From G963556115 sp963667375 (GTDB lineage: Bacteria; Planctomycetota; SZUA-567), in assembly GCA_963667375.1 (NCBI GenBank), contig OY763323.1, positions 3,410,001-3,474,000 of the forward strand: a DNA stretch of 64,000 nt, given 5' to 3'. The notes under the pieces are model-generated. The model searched no databases, was not told the DNA's origin, and saw nothing but the letters and a program-made list of their open reading frames with translations. Position 1 is the stretch's first letter, and every line of letters starts with the position of its first letter. Shown in pieces: positions 53,115 to 62,358 of this stretch. Position numbers and translations under genes: made by a program.

Positions 53115-55223
53115 TTATTCAGCCGTAGAGTTCTGCTCCACCCATTCCCGCCAGAGACTGCGCATGACCGCTGAAAAATCCTGAGAAAAACGGTTACAGT
53201 CAAGCATTCCTGAAGCGTCAAGGCGTGAGCGCATGCTGCGGCGAAGCTGCTCAAGGTCTTCAAGCTGCCGGGCAAGAGCCGAAGCAATAAGCAGATACTC
53301 CTGTGCCGAACCGGCAACAAGCTGTTTGAGTCCGACGCGGGAAAGAATCGAAGCCCCAACTCTGGAAGCATGGCTAAGCCCGCAGAGACCGACCACCGGC
53401 ACACCCATATACAAGGCTTCAAAGATAGTCGTGGTACCATTGTACGGGAAGGTATCAAGAGCGATGTCAACCTGTGCATACAACGCCAGATGCCCCCGGG
53501 TACTCTCGGTTGAGCCCTGAAACATTATTCGCTCAGCCCCGACTCCGAAACGCTCAAATCGCTGCTGCATTTCCTTCTTGCCCCGATCTTCCCCCAGAGC
53601 TTTGTTCTTCAGCAGCAGCCGGCTCTCTGGATTATCCAGCAGCAGTCGCGACCAGAGAGCAATCATGTCGCCATTGATCTTGGCCATATTACTGAAGGAA
53701 CCAAAGGTTAAATAGCCGTTTTCATGCGCCGGCAGCGGTGCAACCTCCGGAGCGGACTCAGGCGGCTGATAACAGAGAAAACCGCGCGGCATACGGATAA
53801 GTTTTTCACTGGCAAATTTATCCGCGTCCCCAGCAGGATCGGTTATATCGTCGACCAGGCGGTAATCCACACTGGTCAGACCGGTAGTGTCGGGATACCC
53901 CAGCCAGTCAATCTGAAGCGGTGCCGCCCGATAGGCGCAGACATTGAGTCTGGAACCGGCGGTATGACCTCCCAACTCCAGCAGAATATCAATTTTCTTC
54001 TCCCTGATAAGCTCGGCCAGATCATAGTCAAGCATTCCGCCGACATCTATAAATTCCGTTGCCAACGCCCGAAATTTATCGGTATAAGCGTCATCACGTG
54101 AATTTGAGCTGAAAAGGACAACCCGGAAAACCGCGCGGTCAAGACACTCCAGCAGCGGCAAAAGAAAATATGCCACCGAATGTTCACGCAGATCACAGGA
54201 TAAAAAGCCCAGGGTTAGCTGACGTTCGGTATCCCGGTCATTAACGAATTTCCCTTCCCAGGCAGGTATCTGCGCACATATATCCTGATCGTAGCGCAAA
54301 CTCTCGCTATAGAGCCGCTCCCGGCTTATGCCGTTTATATCATGCAGATAATACAGGTAGTTACTCCGAGCCCGCACCAGATTTGGCACATAGCGAAATA
54401 CGCGTTCGAGAGTCTTTATCGCCTCCTCACTCCGACCGATTGAACGGTATAATCTGGCCTTTTCCAGATCTATATTAAGGTCTCCAGGTGCCAATCGGCT
54501 CGCCCGGTCCAGAAAATCCATCGCCTCAAACGGGCGGCGCATATTGGTCAGAAGTGACGCGGCAGCAACCAGCGGTTTGGACTCGGCAGGAGCCAGCTCA
54601 ATAGCCTTTGAAACATAAATCAGTCCCTTCGCCGACTTGCCGCCGTCCCCCCAGAGATTTCCCAGTACCACCTGCAGCAGCCAGCTTTGAGGGTATTTTT
54701 GAAGATACTCCTCACAGAATGGTATACCCTGCTGCAGATTTGAGTCCTTCTCATAAGCCAGCGCCAGATATTCCGCGGCATCCTGATTATCCGGCTCCAG
54801 TTCCAGAACTCTGGAGAAAAAGACATCTGCTCCATGCACCCCGGTGGAATTCAGGAGTGAACGCCCCATACCCAGGAGAGCCTGTATATCACAAGCAGAT
54901 AACTGCAGAACCTTTTCATATCCTTTGAGCGCAAGTTCATAATTTCCGCCAAGCTCAGCATAATAAGCCCCTTCAAAGAAGAGATCCCGGTTCTCCCCGG
55001 TAAGCTCAATGATACGCCCCACCAGGCCGACGGCCGCTTCAAAATCCTTCAGCCGCGACATCACCTCCAGACGCAGCCGCAAACCCTCTACAGAATCCTT
55101 CCGTCCCTCCAGATACTCTCTAGTCATTATTTCCGCGGTGGTCACATCACCAAGAGACAGCGCCTTACGTGCTGCCTCCAGTTTCTTCGAGTTGGGAATC
55201 CCTTCACTACTAGCCATAGACAT
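53115..55223 (-). CDS. TPR protein with O-GlcNAc transferase (SPINDLY-type) domain
   Basis: The 702-aa protein has an N-terminal tetratricopeptide region (about 15-310; for example AYYAELGGNYELALKGYEKV, LARLYRSIGRSEEAIKTLER-like repeats) and a C-terminal glycosyltransferase 41 region (about 330-690). Catalytic-domain marks are LGFLSCDLREHSVAYFLLPL, LLELGGHTAGSRLNV with QIDWLGYPDTTGL, YLTFGSFSNMAKIN, and the nucleotide-binding part DIALDTFPYNGTTTIFEALY with MGVPVVGLCG. It should transfer a sugar to Ser/Thr of proteins. The start at 55223 (AAGGA upstream) or 55217 is preferred over 55268. Glycosylation of flagellar proteins is a possible but unproven role. Confidence 0.9.
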   Translation of the reverse strand: MSMASSEGIPNSKKLEAARKALSLGDVTTAEIMTREYLEGRKDSVEGLRLRLEVMSRLKDFEAAVGLVGRIIELTGENRDLFFEGAYYAELGGNYELALKGYEKVLQLSACDIQALLGMGRSLLNSTGVHGADVFFSRVLELEPDNQDAAEYLALAYEKDSNLQQGIPFCEEYLQKYPQSWLLQVVLGNLWGDGGKSAKGLIYVSKAIELAPAESKPLVAAASLLTNMRRPFEAMDFLDRASRLAPGDLNIDLEKARLYRSIGRSEEAIKTLERVFRYVPNLVRARSNYLYYLHDINGISRERLYSESLRYDQDICAQIPAWEGKFVNDRDTERQLTLGFLSCDLREHSVAYFLLPLLECLDRAVFRVVLFSSNSRDDAYTDKFRALATEFIDVGGMLDYDLAELIREKKIDILLELGGHTAGSRLNVCAYRAAPLQIDWLGYPDTTGLTSVDYRLVDDITDPAGDADKFASEKLIRMPRGFLCYQPPESAPEVAPLPAHENGYLTFGSFSNMAKINGDMIALWSRLLLDNPESRLLLKNKALGEDRGKKEMQQRFERFGVGAERIMFQGSTESTRGHLALYAQVDIALDTFPYNGTTTIFEALYMGVPVVGLCGLSHASRVGASILSRVGLKQLVAGSAQEYLLIASALARQLEDLEQLRRSMRSRLDASGMLDCNRFSQDFSAVMRSLWREWVEQNSTAE

Positions 55224-55283
55224 CCTTCTATCCTTGTGTTGCCGCTGATCACTAATCACCGGCAACAATAAACCACAAAACTA

Positions 55284-55784
55284 TTACTCTGCAGCCAGCT
55301 CCTGAAATACCGGATACAGCACCTCATAACACTCTTCCAAAGCCTGCGGCATCACCTTGATATCCGCCATTACCGGCATAAAATTAACATCACCCTCCCA
55401 GCGAGGAACAATATGCACATGCAGATGATCCTTTACCCCCGCTCCAGCACATTTTCCCTGATTTACCCCGATATTGACCCCTTCCGCGCGCATCGCCTTA
55501 ATAAGTACAGCCTTGGCGAGAGCAGTAAGTCTCCATATTTCTGTAATCTCATCAGCAGCCGCCTCTTCAAAATTTCCATAATGCCTTGCCGGCGCTACCA
55601 TTAAATGACCGCCATTATATGGAAAGCGGTTGAGCATGACAAAAGCCTTGTCACCCCGGTACAGCAGCAAATTCTCTTTTTCAGACCCGGTCTCGGCAAA
55701 AGCGTTACAGAAGAAGCAGCCTTCCTTGCGGGGTTGCTGATCAGTAACATATTGCAGTCTCCAGGGCGCCCATAATCTCTGCAC
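55284..55784 (-). CDS. HIT-family nucleotide hydrolase/phosphorylase
   Basis: A 166-aa HIT protein: N-terminal QRLWAPWRLQYV, zinc-site CFFC, NRFPYNGGHLMVAPARHYG and the catalytic triad HLHVHIVPR. The branch includes Ap4A phosphorylase-like and adenylylsulfatase-like enzymes. The start is taken as GTG at 55784 because AAGGAG lies 7 bases upstream and close relatives start just before LWAPWR; an ATG at 55805 would add seven residues (MCTRREP) that contain that site. Confidence 0.88.
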   Translation of the reverse strand: MQRLWAPWRLQYVTDQQPRKEGCFFCNAFAETGSEKENLLLYRGDKAFVMLNRFPYNGGHLMVAPARHYGNFEEAAADEITEIWRLTALAKAVLIKAMRAEGVNIGVNQGKCAGAGVKDHLHVHIVPRWEGDVNFMPVMADIKVMPQALEECYEVLYPVFQELAAE

Positions 55785-56057
55785 TGGCTCTCTCCTTGTG
55801 CACATTATAACTGAATATAAAGTTACAGCATATCAACTTTTACCAATGATACAAATACCGTCCCATTCAGGCAATTATAAAATTTTAACAAAAAATGTAC
55901 ATACCTTCCGCCCGGCGATGAGAAATAGGATAAAATAGCGGTTAAAGTGATATCTGGGTATTGAAATACCCTGAAAATATCGTATAATTTTCATAATTTA
56001 ATATTTTTTAACGTTTTACATCTATTATTAACAATTTGTTTCAAGTGAAAGGAAAGC

Positions 56058-57149
56058 ATGAGCACATACAATATTGGAGTAATACCTGGAGACGGAACCG
56101 GTCCGGAAGTTATCGCAGAAGCACTTAAAGTTCTCGATGCCGCAGCCGCAAAATTCGGTTTTTCCCTGAATAAAACGACCTACGATTTCGGTGGCGAACG
56201 CTATATGAGAACAGGTGAGACCCTTCCTGAAGGCGCGATCGACGAATTGCGCGGTTACGACGCCCTGCTGCTTGGAGCAATTGGACATCCAGATGTAAAA
56301 CCAGGCATCCTTGAAAAAGGTATTCTGCTGAGAATGCGGTTTGAGCTTGATCAGTACATCAACCTCCGTCCGGTAAAGCTCTACCCCGGCGTCACCTCGC
56401 CTCTGGTCGGCAAAGGACCTGAACAGATCGACTACTGTGTCGTACGCGAAAATGTCGGTGGCATCTATTCCGGTATCGGTGGAACCTCAATGGAAGGGAC
56501 TCCCAATGAAGTGGCGGTTCAGAGTATGGTCTATAGCCGTTTTCAGGTTGACCGAGCTTTACGCTATGCCTTTGATTACGCCAGAAAATATGGCAAAAAG
56601 ACCCGCGGCGTAGGTAACAACAACACCCTGGCGCTGGTCGGAAAAACCAATGTACTTACATATACCTATGGTCTCTGGGACCGCGCCTTCAATGAAATCG
56701 GGGCTGCGGAATACAGTGATATCAAACGTGAATACTACCATGTAGACGCTACCTGCCTATATCAGGTGGAAAAACCTGAAATTTTCGATATCATTGTAAC
56801 CGGAAACCTCTTTGGTGACATTATTACCGATCTTGCTGCAATTACTCAGGGTGGACTCGGCATCGCTGCCGGCGGTAATATCAATCCTGATGAGGGCGGA
56901 GTCAGCATGTTCGAACCTATCGGAGGTACAGCTCCAAGCTTTACCGGGCTCAACCAGATCAACCCGCTCGCCGCCATCTGTGCCGGTGCGATGCTGCTCA
57001 GAGAGCGCGGGGAAGATGCTGCCGCCAGCAAGATCGAAGAAGCGGTTGCAGTGGTTACCAAGACCAAGCTCAAGAGTCTCGCCGCAGCGCAGATGGGCTA
57101 CAGCACTACAGAAGTAGGAGATATGGTAGCGGATCTTGTTGCCCAGTAG
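56058..57149 (+). CDS. leuB: 3-isopropylmalate dehydrogenase family (LeuB-like)
   Basis: The 363-aa beta-decarboxylating dehydrogenase has IGVIPGDGTGPEVI at the start, LLLGAIGHPDVKPG, the substrate loop VRENVGGIYSGIGG, metal Asps in GNLFGDIITDLAA and the NAD site GGTAPSFTGLNQINPLAAIC. It should oxidise 3-isopropylmalate in leucine synthesis. The loop VRENVGGIYSGIGG differs from classic LeuB (VRELTGGIYFG) and partly resembles tartrate/D-malate dehydrogenases, so the substrate needs checking; no leuCD genes are adjacent. GAAAGGAA precedes the ATG. Confidence 0.85.
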   Translation: MSTYNIGVIPGDGTGPEVIAEALKVLDAAAAKFGFSLNKTTYDFGGERYMRTGETLPEGAIDELRGYDALLLGAIGHPDVKPGILEKGILLRMRFELDQYINLRPVKLYPGVTSPLVGKGPEQIDYCVVRENVGGIYSGIGGTSMEGTPNEVAVQSMVYSRFQVDRALRYAFDYARKYGKKTRGVGNNNTLALVGKTNVLTYTYGLWDRAFNEIGAAEYSDIKREYYHVDATCLYQVEKPEIFDIIVTGNLFGDIITDLAAITQGGLGIAAGGNINPDEGGVSMFEPIGGTAPSFTGLNQINPLAAICAGAMLLRERGEDAAASKIEEAVAVVTKTKLKSLAAAQMGYSTTEVGDMVADLVAQ

Positions 57150-57223
57150 GCAGCTACAGGATTCAGACAGCAATTATTAGCAACACATTATCATTACGAA
57201 TAATACAAACGAAAGGAATAATT

Positions 57224-57934
57224 GTGAGTAGCTACCAGAGAGTAATGCTCAAGCTTTCAGGAGAAGCGCTGGGCGGAGAAGCTGGTCAGGGATTTGACCA
57301 GAAAGCGATCGAATCAATAGCTTCAGAGGTAAAGGATGTTGCTGAAGCCGGATATCAGGTAGCAGTAGTTGTCGGCGGCGGCAACTTCATGCGTGGCACA
57401 CAGATTACCAGCATCGGCATCGAACGCGGCACCGGAGATTATATGGGAATGCTTTCAACCATAATCAATGCGCTGGCACTCCAGAGCGTCATCGAAGGTC
57501 TCGGTCAGCCGACCAGAGTCCTCTCCGCTATCGAGACCCAGCCGGTAGCAGAGCCGTACATCAGAAGAAGAGCTATCAGGCATATGGAGAAAGGCCGGGT
57601 AATCATCCTTGCCGGCGGTACGGGAAATCCTTATTTCACCACCGACACGGCGGCTTCACTCCGGGCGGTTGAACTTGACTGTGATGCCCTCTTTAAAGGC
57701 ACCAAGGTTGATGGTATCTACACCGCAGATCCGGCCAAGGATCCGGATGCCAAGAAGTATGATACACTGACCTACAACATGTGCCTGGAACAGAATCTGA
57801 AAATTATGGACGCGACAGCCTTCACTATGTGCCGGGAGAATTCACTGCCGATCATCGTCTATCCTATCACTCAGAAAGGTGCGACTCTCAGTGCGGTAAA
57901 AGGCAACAAAATTGGCACAATCGTTACCCCTTAG
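57224..57934 (+). CDS. pyrH: UMP kinase
   Basis: The 236-aa amino-acid-kinase-fold enzyme phosphorylates UMP to UDP. Signatures are LKLSGEALGGEAGQGF, VVVGGGNFMRG, GTGDYMGMLSTIINALALQS and ILAGGTGNPYFTTDTAASLR, with DALFKGTKVDGIYTADPAKD near residue 165. The start is GTG with AAAGG 8 bases upstream. It is followed by frr after 51 bases, the widely conserved pyrH-frr pair. Confidence 0.97.
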   Translation: MSSYQRVMLKLSGEALGGEAGQGFDQKAIESIASEVKDVAEAGYQVAVVVGGGNFMRGTQITSIGIERGTGDYMGMLSTIINALALQSVIEGLGQPTRVLSAIETQPVAEPYIRRRAIRHMEKGRVIILAGGTGNPYFTTDTAASLRAVELDCDALFKGTKVDGIYTADPAKDPDAKKYDTLTYNMCLEQNLKIMDATAFTMCRENSLPIIVYPITQKGATLSAVKGNKIGTIVTP

Positions 57935-57985
57935 GGTAGCAGTTTGATAAATTTTAAATATATATAATTAAGGATCGGAGGATTT

Positions 57986-58546
57986 ATGTCAGCAGATAAT
58001 GTAATGAGTACAACAACAGACGCGATGAAGAAGGCCTGTTCACACCTCAGCAAGGAATTCCGGACTGTACGTACAGGTAGAGCCACTCCAACACTTATTG
58101 AGAATATTCAGGTAAACGCCTATGGTGCAAATATGCCGATGAACCAGTGCGGCACAATCTCTGTCCCGGAGGCCAGACAGCTTCTGGTAAAGCCGTTCGA
58201 CCAGAATATCCTGAAAGAGATCGAAAAAGCCATCATCGCTTCAGATCTCGGCGTAACACCCCAGAATGACGGTAAGGTTATACGCATGACCTTCCCTCCT
58301 CTCACCGAAGAACGGCGTAAAGATCTGGCCAAGGATCTGAAGTCAAAAGGCGAAGATGCCAAGGTCTCGGTCAGAAATGCCAGAAGAGACGCTATCAAGG
58401 ATCTGGAAAAAATGCAGAAAGACAAAGCTCTTACTGAAGATGACCTGAAGAAGCTCAAGGATGAGATCCAGAATCAGGTTAAGAAATACGAAAAACAGAT
58501 TGACGATGAAATTGAGAAGAAGACCAAGGAAATTATGGAGATTTAA
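57986..58546 (+). CDS. frr: Ribosome recycling factor
   Basis: The 186-aa protein matches RRF throughout: the three-helix bundle and the insert with FRTVRTGRATPTLIENIQVN, ANMPMNQCGTISVPEARQLL, PFDQNILKEIEKAIIASDLG and PPLTEERRKDLAKDLKSKGE. With EF-G it splits the post-termination ribosome. GGAGG precedes the ATG by 7 bases. The length is standard (about 185). Confidence 0.97.
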   Translation: MSADNVMSTTTDAMKKACSHLSKEFRTVRTGRATPTLIENIQVNAYGANMPMNQCGTISVPEARQLLVKPFDQNILKEIEKAIIASDLGVTPQNDGKVIRMTFPPLTEERRKDLAKDLKSKGEDAKVSVRNARRDAIKDLEKMQKDKALTEDDLKKLKDEIQNQVKKYEKQIDDEIEKKTKEIMEI

Positions 58547-58573
58547 GCAGCTCCGATATTCTTGCAGCCAACA

Positions 58574-58608
58574 CAGCACTGAAAAGGCTTGCCGCTTTTT
58601 CAGTGCTG
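58574..58608 (+). terminator. Hairpin after frr
   Basis: CAGCACTGAAAA pairs with TTTTCAGTGCTG around an 11-base loop, 28 bases after the frr stop. The U-tract after it is weak, so partial termination or mRNA 3'-end processing is possible. Confidence 0.65.
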
Positions 58609-58660
58609 CCTATTAACAATAATACCAGAATAGTTACCATAACCCGGGAGATAATTAACC

Positions 58661-59122
58661 ATGCTTAAAAGGATTCTCTGCCTTCTCATTCTTACCCTGA
58701 GTATAAGTCTTTATGCGGATGAAGAAAAGACACCGGTAGTTCCTGAGATTTTCTCTGAAGAAGACCTTTCCGGATCAAATCCGGAATTCCTTGAAAAATA
58801 CTTTATCATAGCCAATTTCGAGCAGCGGTTGCAGCTTGAGAACGGTAAGCTGTCGCAAAAGCCTGGGAAAGTTCTGGTAATAGAGAATGGCGGAACCACC
58901 TTTTTTGCGTTTTATTATCTTGACGATTCCGGAAAATACCTGAAAATTGGCAGGACACTCGCAACAAAGGATATAAATTTTCCACGGCAGGATATGCATC
59001 CTGACTACAACATCCCCTGCCTCATAGTTTCTAAAAAAGACAATAAAGGCGTATACCGGATCTACCTGTATAACGGCAAAACCGTTATTCAGAAGGTAAA
59101 AAACGCTACCACCGATAAATAA
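58661..59122 (+). CDS. Small secreted protein of unknown function
   Basis: I do not recognise this 153-aa protein. It has a signal peptide (MLKRILCLLILTLSISLYAD, cleavage near YA-D), an acidic linker (EEKTPVVPEIFSEEDL), a mixed region with FIIANFEQRLQLENGKLSQK and a final beta-rich part (YRIYLYNGKTVIQKV). There are no cysteines after the signal peptide and no lipobox. GGGAG lies 11 bases before the ATG. It is between frr and hisS on the same strand and may be cotranscribed with hisS (56-base gap). Confidence 0.7.
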   Translation: MLKRILCLLILTLSISLYADEEKTPVVPEIFSEEDLSGSNPEFLEKYFIIANFEQRLQLENGKLSQKPGKVLVIENGGTTFFAFYYLDDSGKYLKIGRTLATKDINFPRQDMHPDYNIPCLIVSKKDNKGVYRIYLYNGKTVIQKVKNATTDK

Positions 59123-59178
59123 AAAATAAAAATTTCAGCAGTTTTAATTATTAATAGATCAGAGAGGACGTTACAGAG

Positions 59179-60450
59179 ATGGCTAAGAACACCCTGCGCT
59201 GTATCGAAGGTACCAAGGACTACTTTGGCGATGAAGGGAAACGCTTCAGTAAAGCGCTGGCTGCAGCCAGCGATACCTTCTGGAAATACGGCTATGAACA
59301 GATTACAACCCCGGTTTTTGAGAAGACAGAACTCTTCGCCAGAGGTATTGGTGAAGCGACAGATATTGTTGAAAAAGAGATGTACACCTTCCAGCCAAGT
59401 TCAGAATCACTTACCCTGCGCCCAGAGGGTACAGCCGGTGTGGTTCGCGCCTATCTCCAGCATAACATGCATAAACAGGGCGGTGTCACCAAACTCTGGT
59501 ACAACGGTCCGATGTTCCGTAGAGAACGCCCTCAAAAAGGCAGACAGCGCCAGTTCAATCAGGTTGGAGTCGAAGTATTCGGCAGCTCCGATCCGGTTCT
59601 TGACGCGGAGGTCATTGCTATGGGACTGCACTACTACCGCAGTCTTGGAATTACCGGTATCAAAACCCGGCTGAACTCTATCGGCTGCCCCAAGTGCAGA
59701 CCGGCCTATGTTGCAGAGCTGAAACAAGCGGTCGCGCCAATTCTCGGAACCCTCTGTAACAGTTGCCAGGCCCGTTATGAAAAAAATGTGCTGCGCATTC
59801 TCGACTGCAAAAAATGTGCCGACAAAACCCGAGACCTGCCGGCAAGTTATGATCACCTCTGCGCCGAATGTGACGAACATTTCTCTGAAGTAAAGCTGAC
59901 TCTTGATGCTTTCGGTGTTGATTACACCCTGGACAAGACGCTGGTGCGTGGTCTCGATTACTATACCAAAACCGTCTTTGAATACACCTCCTCAGCACTC
60001 GGAGCTCAGGATGCAATCGGCGGCGGCGGACGCTATGACGGTCTGGTGGCGGAGCTGGGCGGACCCGAAGTTCCGGCTGTCGGTTTCGCAATCGGAGTAG
60101 AACGGGTAATGATTGCCATGGAAGCACTCTCCTGCTGCAACTGTTCCGCGCCGCTTATGGTATTCGGTATCGGACTCGGCGAAACCGGACACCGGGCGAT
60201 GTCCGGGCTTATCTCCAGAGTCCGAGGTATCGGCATGTCCGCCGATATGGATTTCGAAGGAAAATCCATGAAAGCGCAGATGCGTACAGCCAACAAGCGC
60301 GGAGCGCTGCTGGCACTGATACTAGGTGAAAGTGAGCTCGAAAAAGGAATCATTATCGTTAAAGATATGCGTTCTGATAATGGTGAACAGATAGAAGTAG
60401 CGCTGGATAAATTCACCGAGACCCTGCGCCGGATGGTTCCGCAACTCTGA
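59179..60450 (+). CDS. hisS: Histidyl-tRNA synthetase
   Basis: A 423-aa class II synthetase. Motif 2 reads LWYNGPMFRRERPQKGRQRQ, histidine motifs are LVRGLDYYTKTVFEYTS and ALGAQDAIGGGGRYDGLVAE, and motif 3 is GFAIGVERVMIAM. The C-terminal anticodon-binding domain covers about 330-423. The insertion domain has extra cysteines (GCPKC, CNSC, CKKC, CAEC), suggesting a structural zinc site as in some bacterial HisRS. It is followed by a strong terminator. Confidence 0.96.
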   Translation: MAKNTLRCIEGTKDYFGDEGKRFSKALAAASDTFWKYGYEQITTPVFEKTELFARGIGEATDIVEKEMYTFQPSSESLTLRPEGTAGVVRAYLQHNMHKQGGVTKLWYNGPMFRRERPQKGRQRQFNQVGVEVFGSSDPVLDAEVIAMGLHYYRSLGITGIKTRLNSIGCPKCRPAYVAELKQAVAPILGTLCNSCQARYEKNVLRILDCKKCADKTRDLPASYDHLCAECDEHFSEVKLTLDAFGVDYTLDKTLVRGLDYYTKTVFEYTSSALGAQDAIGGGGRYDGLVAELGGPEVPAVGFAIGVERVMIAMEALSCCNCSAPLMVFGIGLGETGHRAMSGLISRVRGIGMSADMDFEGKSMKAQMRTANKRGALLALILGESELEKGIIIVKDMRSDNGEQIEVALDKFTETLRRMVPQL

Positions 60451-60476
60451 TATTCTACAGCACATTCAAGCACCAC

Positions 60477-60508
60477 AAAAAATCCCTCCGGCCCCGGAGG
60501 GATTTTTT
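60477..60508 (+). terminator. Rho-independent terminator of hisS
   Basis: AATCCCTCCG and CGGAGGGATT are exact arms around a short loop, extended by A-T pairs and followed by TTTTTT. It lies 27 bases after the stop. Confidence 0.93.
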
Positions 60509-60529
60509 CATAAAAAAACAAGTTTATTT

Positions 60530-60556
60530 TAAAGTCCGATAATATCACTCCGATAA
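60530..60556 (+). promoter_or_regulatory. Candidate sigma-28 (FliA) promoter of the Ca-binding protein gene
   Basis: TAAA (60530-60533), a 15-base spacer and TCCGATAA (60549-60556) match the FliA consensus TAAA-N15-GCCGATAA at 11 of 12 positions. The predicted leader to the next gene is about 170 bases. A second CCGATAA occurs inside the spacer. Confidence 0.6.
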
Positions 60557-60733
60557 TTCAGTTACGACCGAATTTATCGATAAAATTTAGGTGTTAATGA
60601 TAAAACTGCAGCAGAACGGAGACGACTGCAGTCTGGGGCTCTGTTACCCTTTGGGGAGGATAATAGAGAAAGAAACAAAATCAAGAAGACTACAACTACA
60701 TTACAAGGGCAAATACAGCCAGGGAGGGTTGGT

Positions 60734-61942
60734 ATGAGCGCAACTATTTCTGAGTGGCAGGAGTCACTGTCTCTCAATGTCTCTTCAGAGACCTTACAGA
60801 ACAACAGCAACAGCGAACAGAACACCGAACAAAGCACCAGTGAAGATTCCAGCAGCAGTAGCATATTTTCCTACACCGACAGCTTCGAATTTACCGGCAG
60901 TACCGTCATATCAAGTGCCACCTATCAGGCACCGGCAATTCAATTCCAGACCACTCAGAGTTTTCAGTTAAGTTATTCCGGCTTCAATGTCTCTATGGAA
61001 CGCGAGGAACTCAATGCAGATGTGGAACAGACTCTCACCGACTATTTTGGTCTTGACACCTCACTGCACAGCAGATATCAGAGCGCTCTGGATGACCTGG
61101 AGAGTATAGACCCGGATCTGGCGAAAAAGGCACTCTTCCTGATAACACTGATGGGGCGGGATGAAGCCGGAGAATTCCTCTCCAATATCGCTGATTTCAC
61201 TACAAAATTCAACCAGTCCCAGACAACAGATATGGACGCTCATGTCGTCGCCACTGCCGGAAAAAGGACAACCACCCTGGAGCAGGCATACCAGAAAATT
61301 CAGGCTGAAACCGATCAGGCCATGGAAAAATATACCTCCATAATGAGTGAAAAATTCAGCATCAGTCTGAATATTCAGAGTGTCAGCGTCAATGGCGGCG
61401 GTCTCTGCGACCCGCTTGTCTTCGACCTTGATGGTGACGGTATTGATCTGACAACAGTGGAAGACGGGGTTGAATTCGATATTGATGGTGATGGCGAAAA
61501 AGAGCAAACCGCGTTCATTAAAGGTGATGATGCCCTGCTCTATCTCGACCAGAACAATAACGGCATCGCAGATTCAGGACTTGAATTATTTGGCGATCAG
61601 GAGGGAGACGCCAATGGTTATGCAGAACTGGCAAAATATGATGAGAATAATGACGGCAAAATTGATAATCTCGATAAAATCTATAGTGAACTCCGACTTT
61701 GGCAGGACAAAAATTCTGACGGTGTAAATCAGGAAAGTGAAAGCCTGAGCCTGCTGGAAGCAGGGATAGCCGCAATCCAGCTGAAATACGATAACCTGTA
61801 TCAGGAAGACGGGAAAGGTAATGTTACCGGTCAGACCGGAGAATTCACCCGCACCGACGGCAGCACCGGCTATGCAGCCGATATGCTGCTGCGAACCCAG
61901 AAGATCTCGGCCAATCGTACCGCGGCGCTGCTGGGAGCATGA
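60734..61942 (+). CDS. Calcium-binding repeat protein without signal peptide
   Basis: The 402-aa protein has a Ser/Asn/Gln-rich low-complexity N terminus (about 1-60), a helical middle (about 90-215) and a C-terminal region (about 225-360) rich in DxDxDG calcium loops: PLVFDLDGDGIDLTTVEDG, FDIDGDGEKEQTAFI, YLDQNNNGIADSGLELFGD, KYDENNDGKIDNLDKI and WQDKNSDGVNQESESLSLLE. This block matches domains common in large secreted hemolysin-type and dockerin-like proteins. There is no signal peptide, so export would need type I, type III or another route. GGGAGG precedes the ATG by 6 bases. A FliA-like element lies upstream. Confidence 0.8.
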   Translation: MSATISEWQESLSLNVSSETLQNNSNSEQNTEQSTSEDSSSSSIFSYTDSFEFTGSTVISSATYQAPAIQFQTTQSFQLSYSGFNVSMEREELNADVEQTLTDYFGLDTSLHSRYQSALDDLESIDPDLAKKALFLITLMGRDEAGEFLSNIADFTTKFNQSQTTDMDAHVVATAGKRTTTLEQAYQKIQAETDQAMEKYTSIMSEKFSISLNIQSVSVNGGGLCDPLVFDLDGDGIDLTTVEDGVEFDIDGDGEKEQTAFIKGDDALLYLDQNNNGIADSGLELFGDQEGDANGYAELAKYDENNDGKIDNLDKIYSELRLWQDKNSDGVNQESESLSLLEAGIAAIQLKYDNLYQEDGKGNVTGQTGEFTRTDGSTGYAADMLLRTQKISANRTAALLGA

Positions 61943-61961
61943 AAAACAGTTCAAACAATAT

Positions 61962-62231
61962 TTATAGCGGGTCAGTGAGTTCAATAGCTCTCTGACCCGC
62001 TATCACTTTAACTTTATCCGCCCGTGACAGGCGCTTAACCATAATCTCAGCTCTGCTGGCCTGTGATCTTCCGGCAAACTTCTGACTGAATACCAGCTTC
62101 AGCGGGGTTCTGCCCCGGCAGTATTTTGCACCCTTCCCGCTCTCATGCAATTCCAGCCGACGCTGCAGATCCGTAGTGATGCCGGTATAAAAAGTTGTAT
62201 CAGCACACTCCAGAATATAGAGATACCACAA
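61962..62231 (-). CDS. GIY-YIG nuclease-domain protein (UPF0213/YhbQ-like)
   Basis: The 89-aa protein reads WYLYILECADTTFYTGITTD at its start, with the GIY-YIG tyrosines and GI, then LQRRLELHESGKGAKYCRGR, a catalytic-Arg and Glu helix pattern, and SRAEIMVKRL. The family contains small nuclease-fold proteins; some members cut branched DNA. The start is taken as TTG at 62231 with GAGGA 7 bases upstream, which gives the usual family N terminus; upstream ATG codons lead to AT-rich, non-conserved residues. It is convergent with the Ca-binding protein gene. Confidence 0.85.
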   Translation of the reverse strand: MWYLYILECADTTFYTGITTDLQRRLELHESGKGAKYCRGRTPLKLVFSQKFAGRSQASRAEIMVKRLSRADKVKVIAGQRAIELTDPL

Positions 62232-62358
62232 AATAAAATCCTCAATAACCATTTTACAACAATAACCGATAACCGTATACTTGTTAATTATATAAAATGA
62301 TAAGTTATATTCATATGACAAAATTATAATATTTATTATTGATGCCAAAGGAAAGCAT

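Noticed and set aside
62246..62272. TAAC-N15-ACCGATAA before ppnP as a sigma-28 promoter
   Set aside because: Both elements deviate from consensus and the gene is metabolic, so chance is the simpler explanation.
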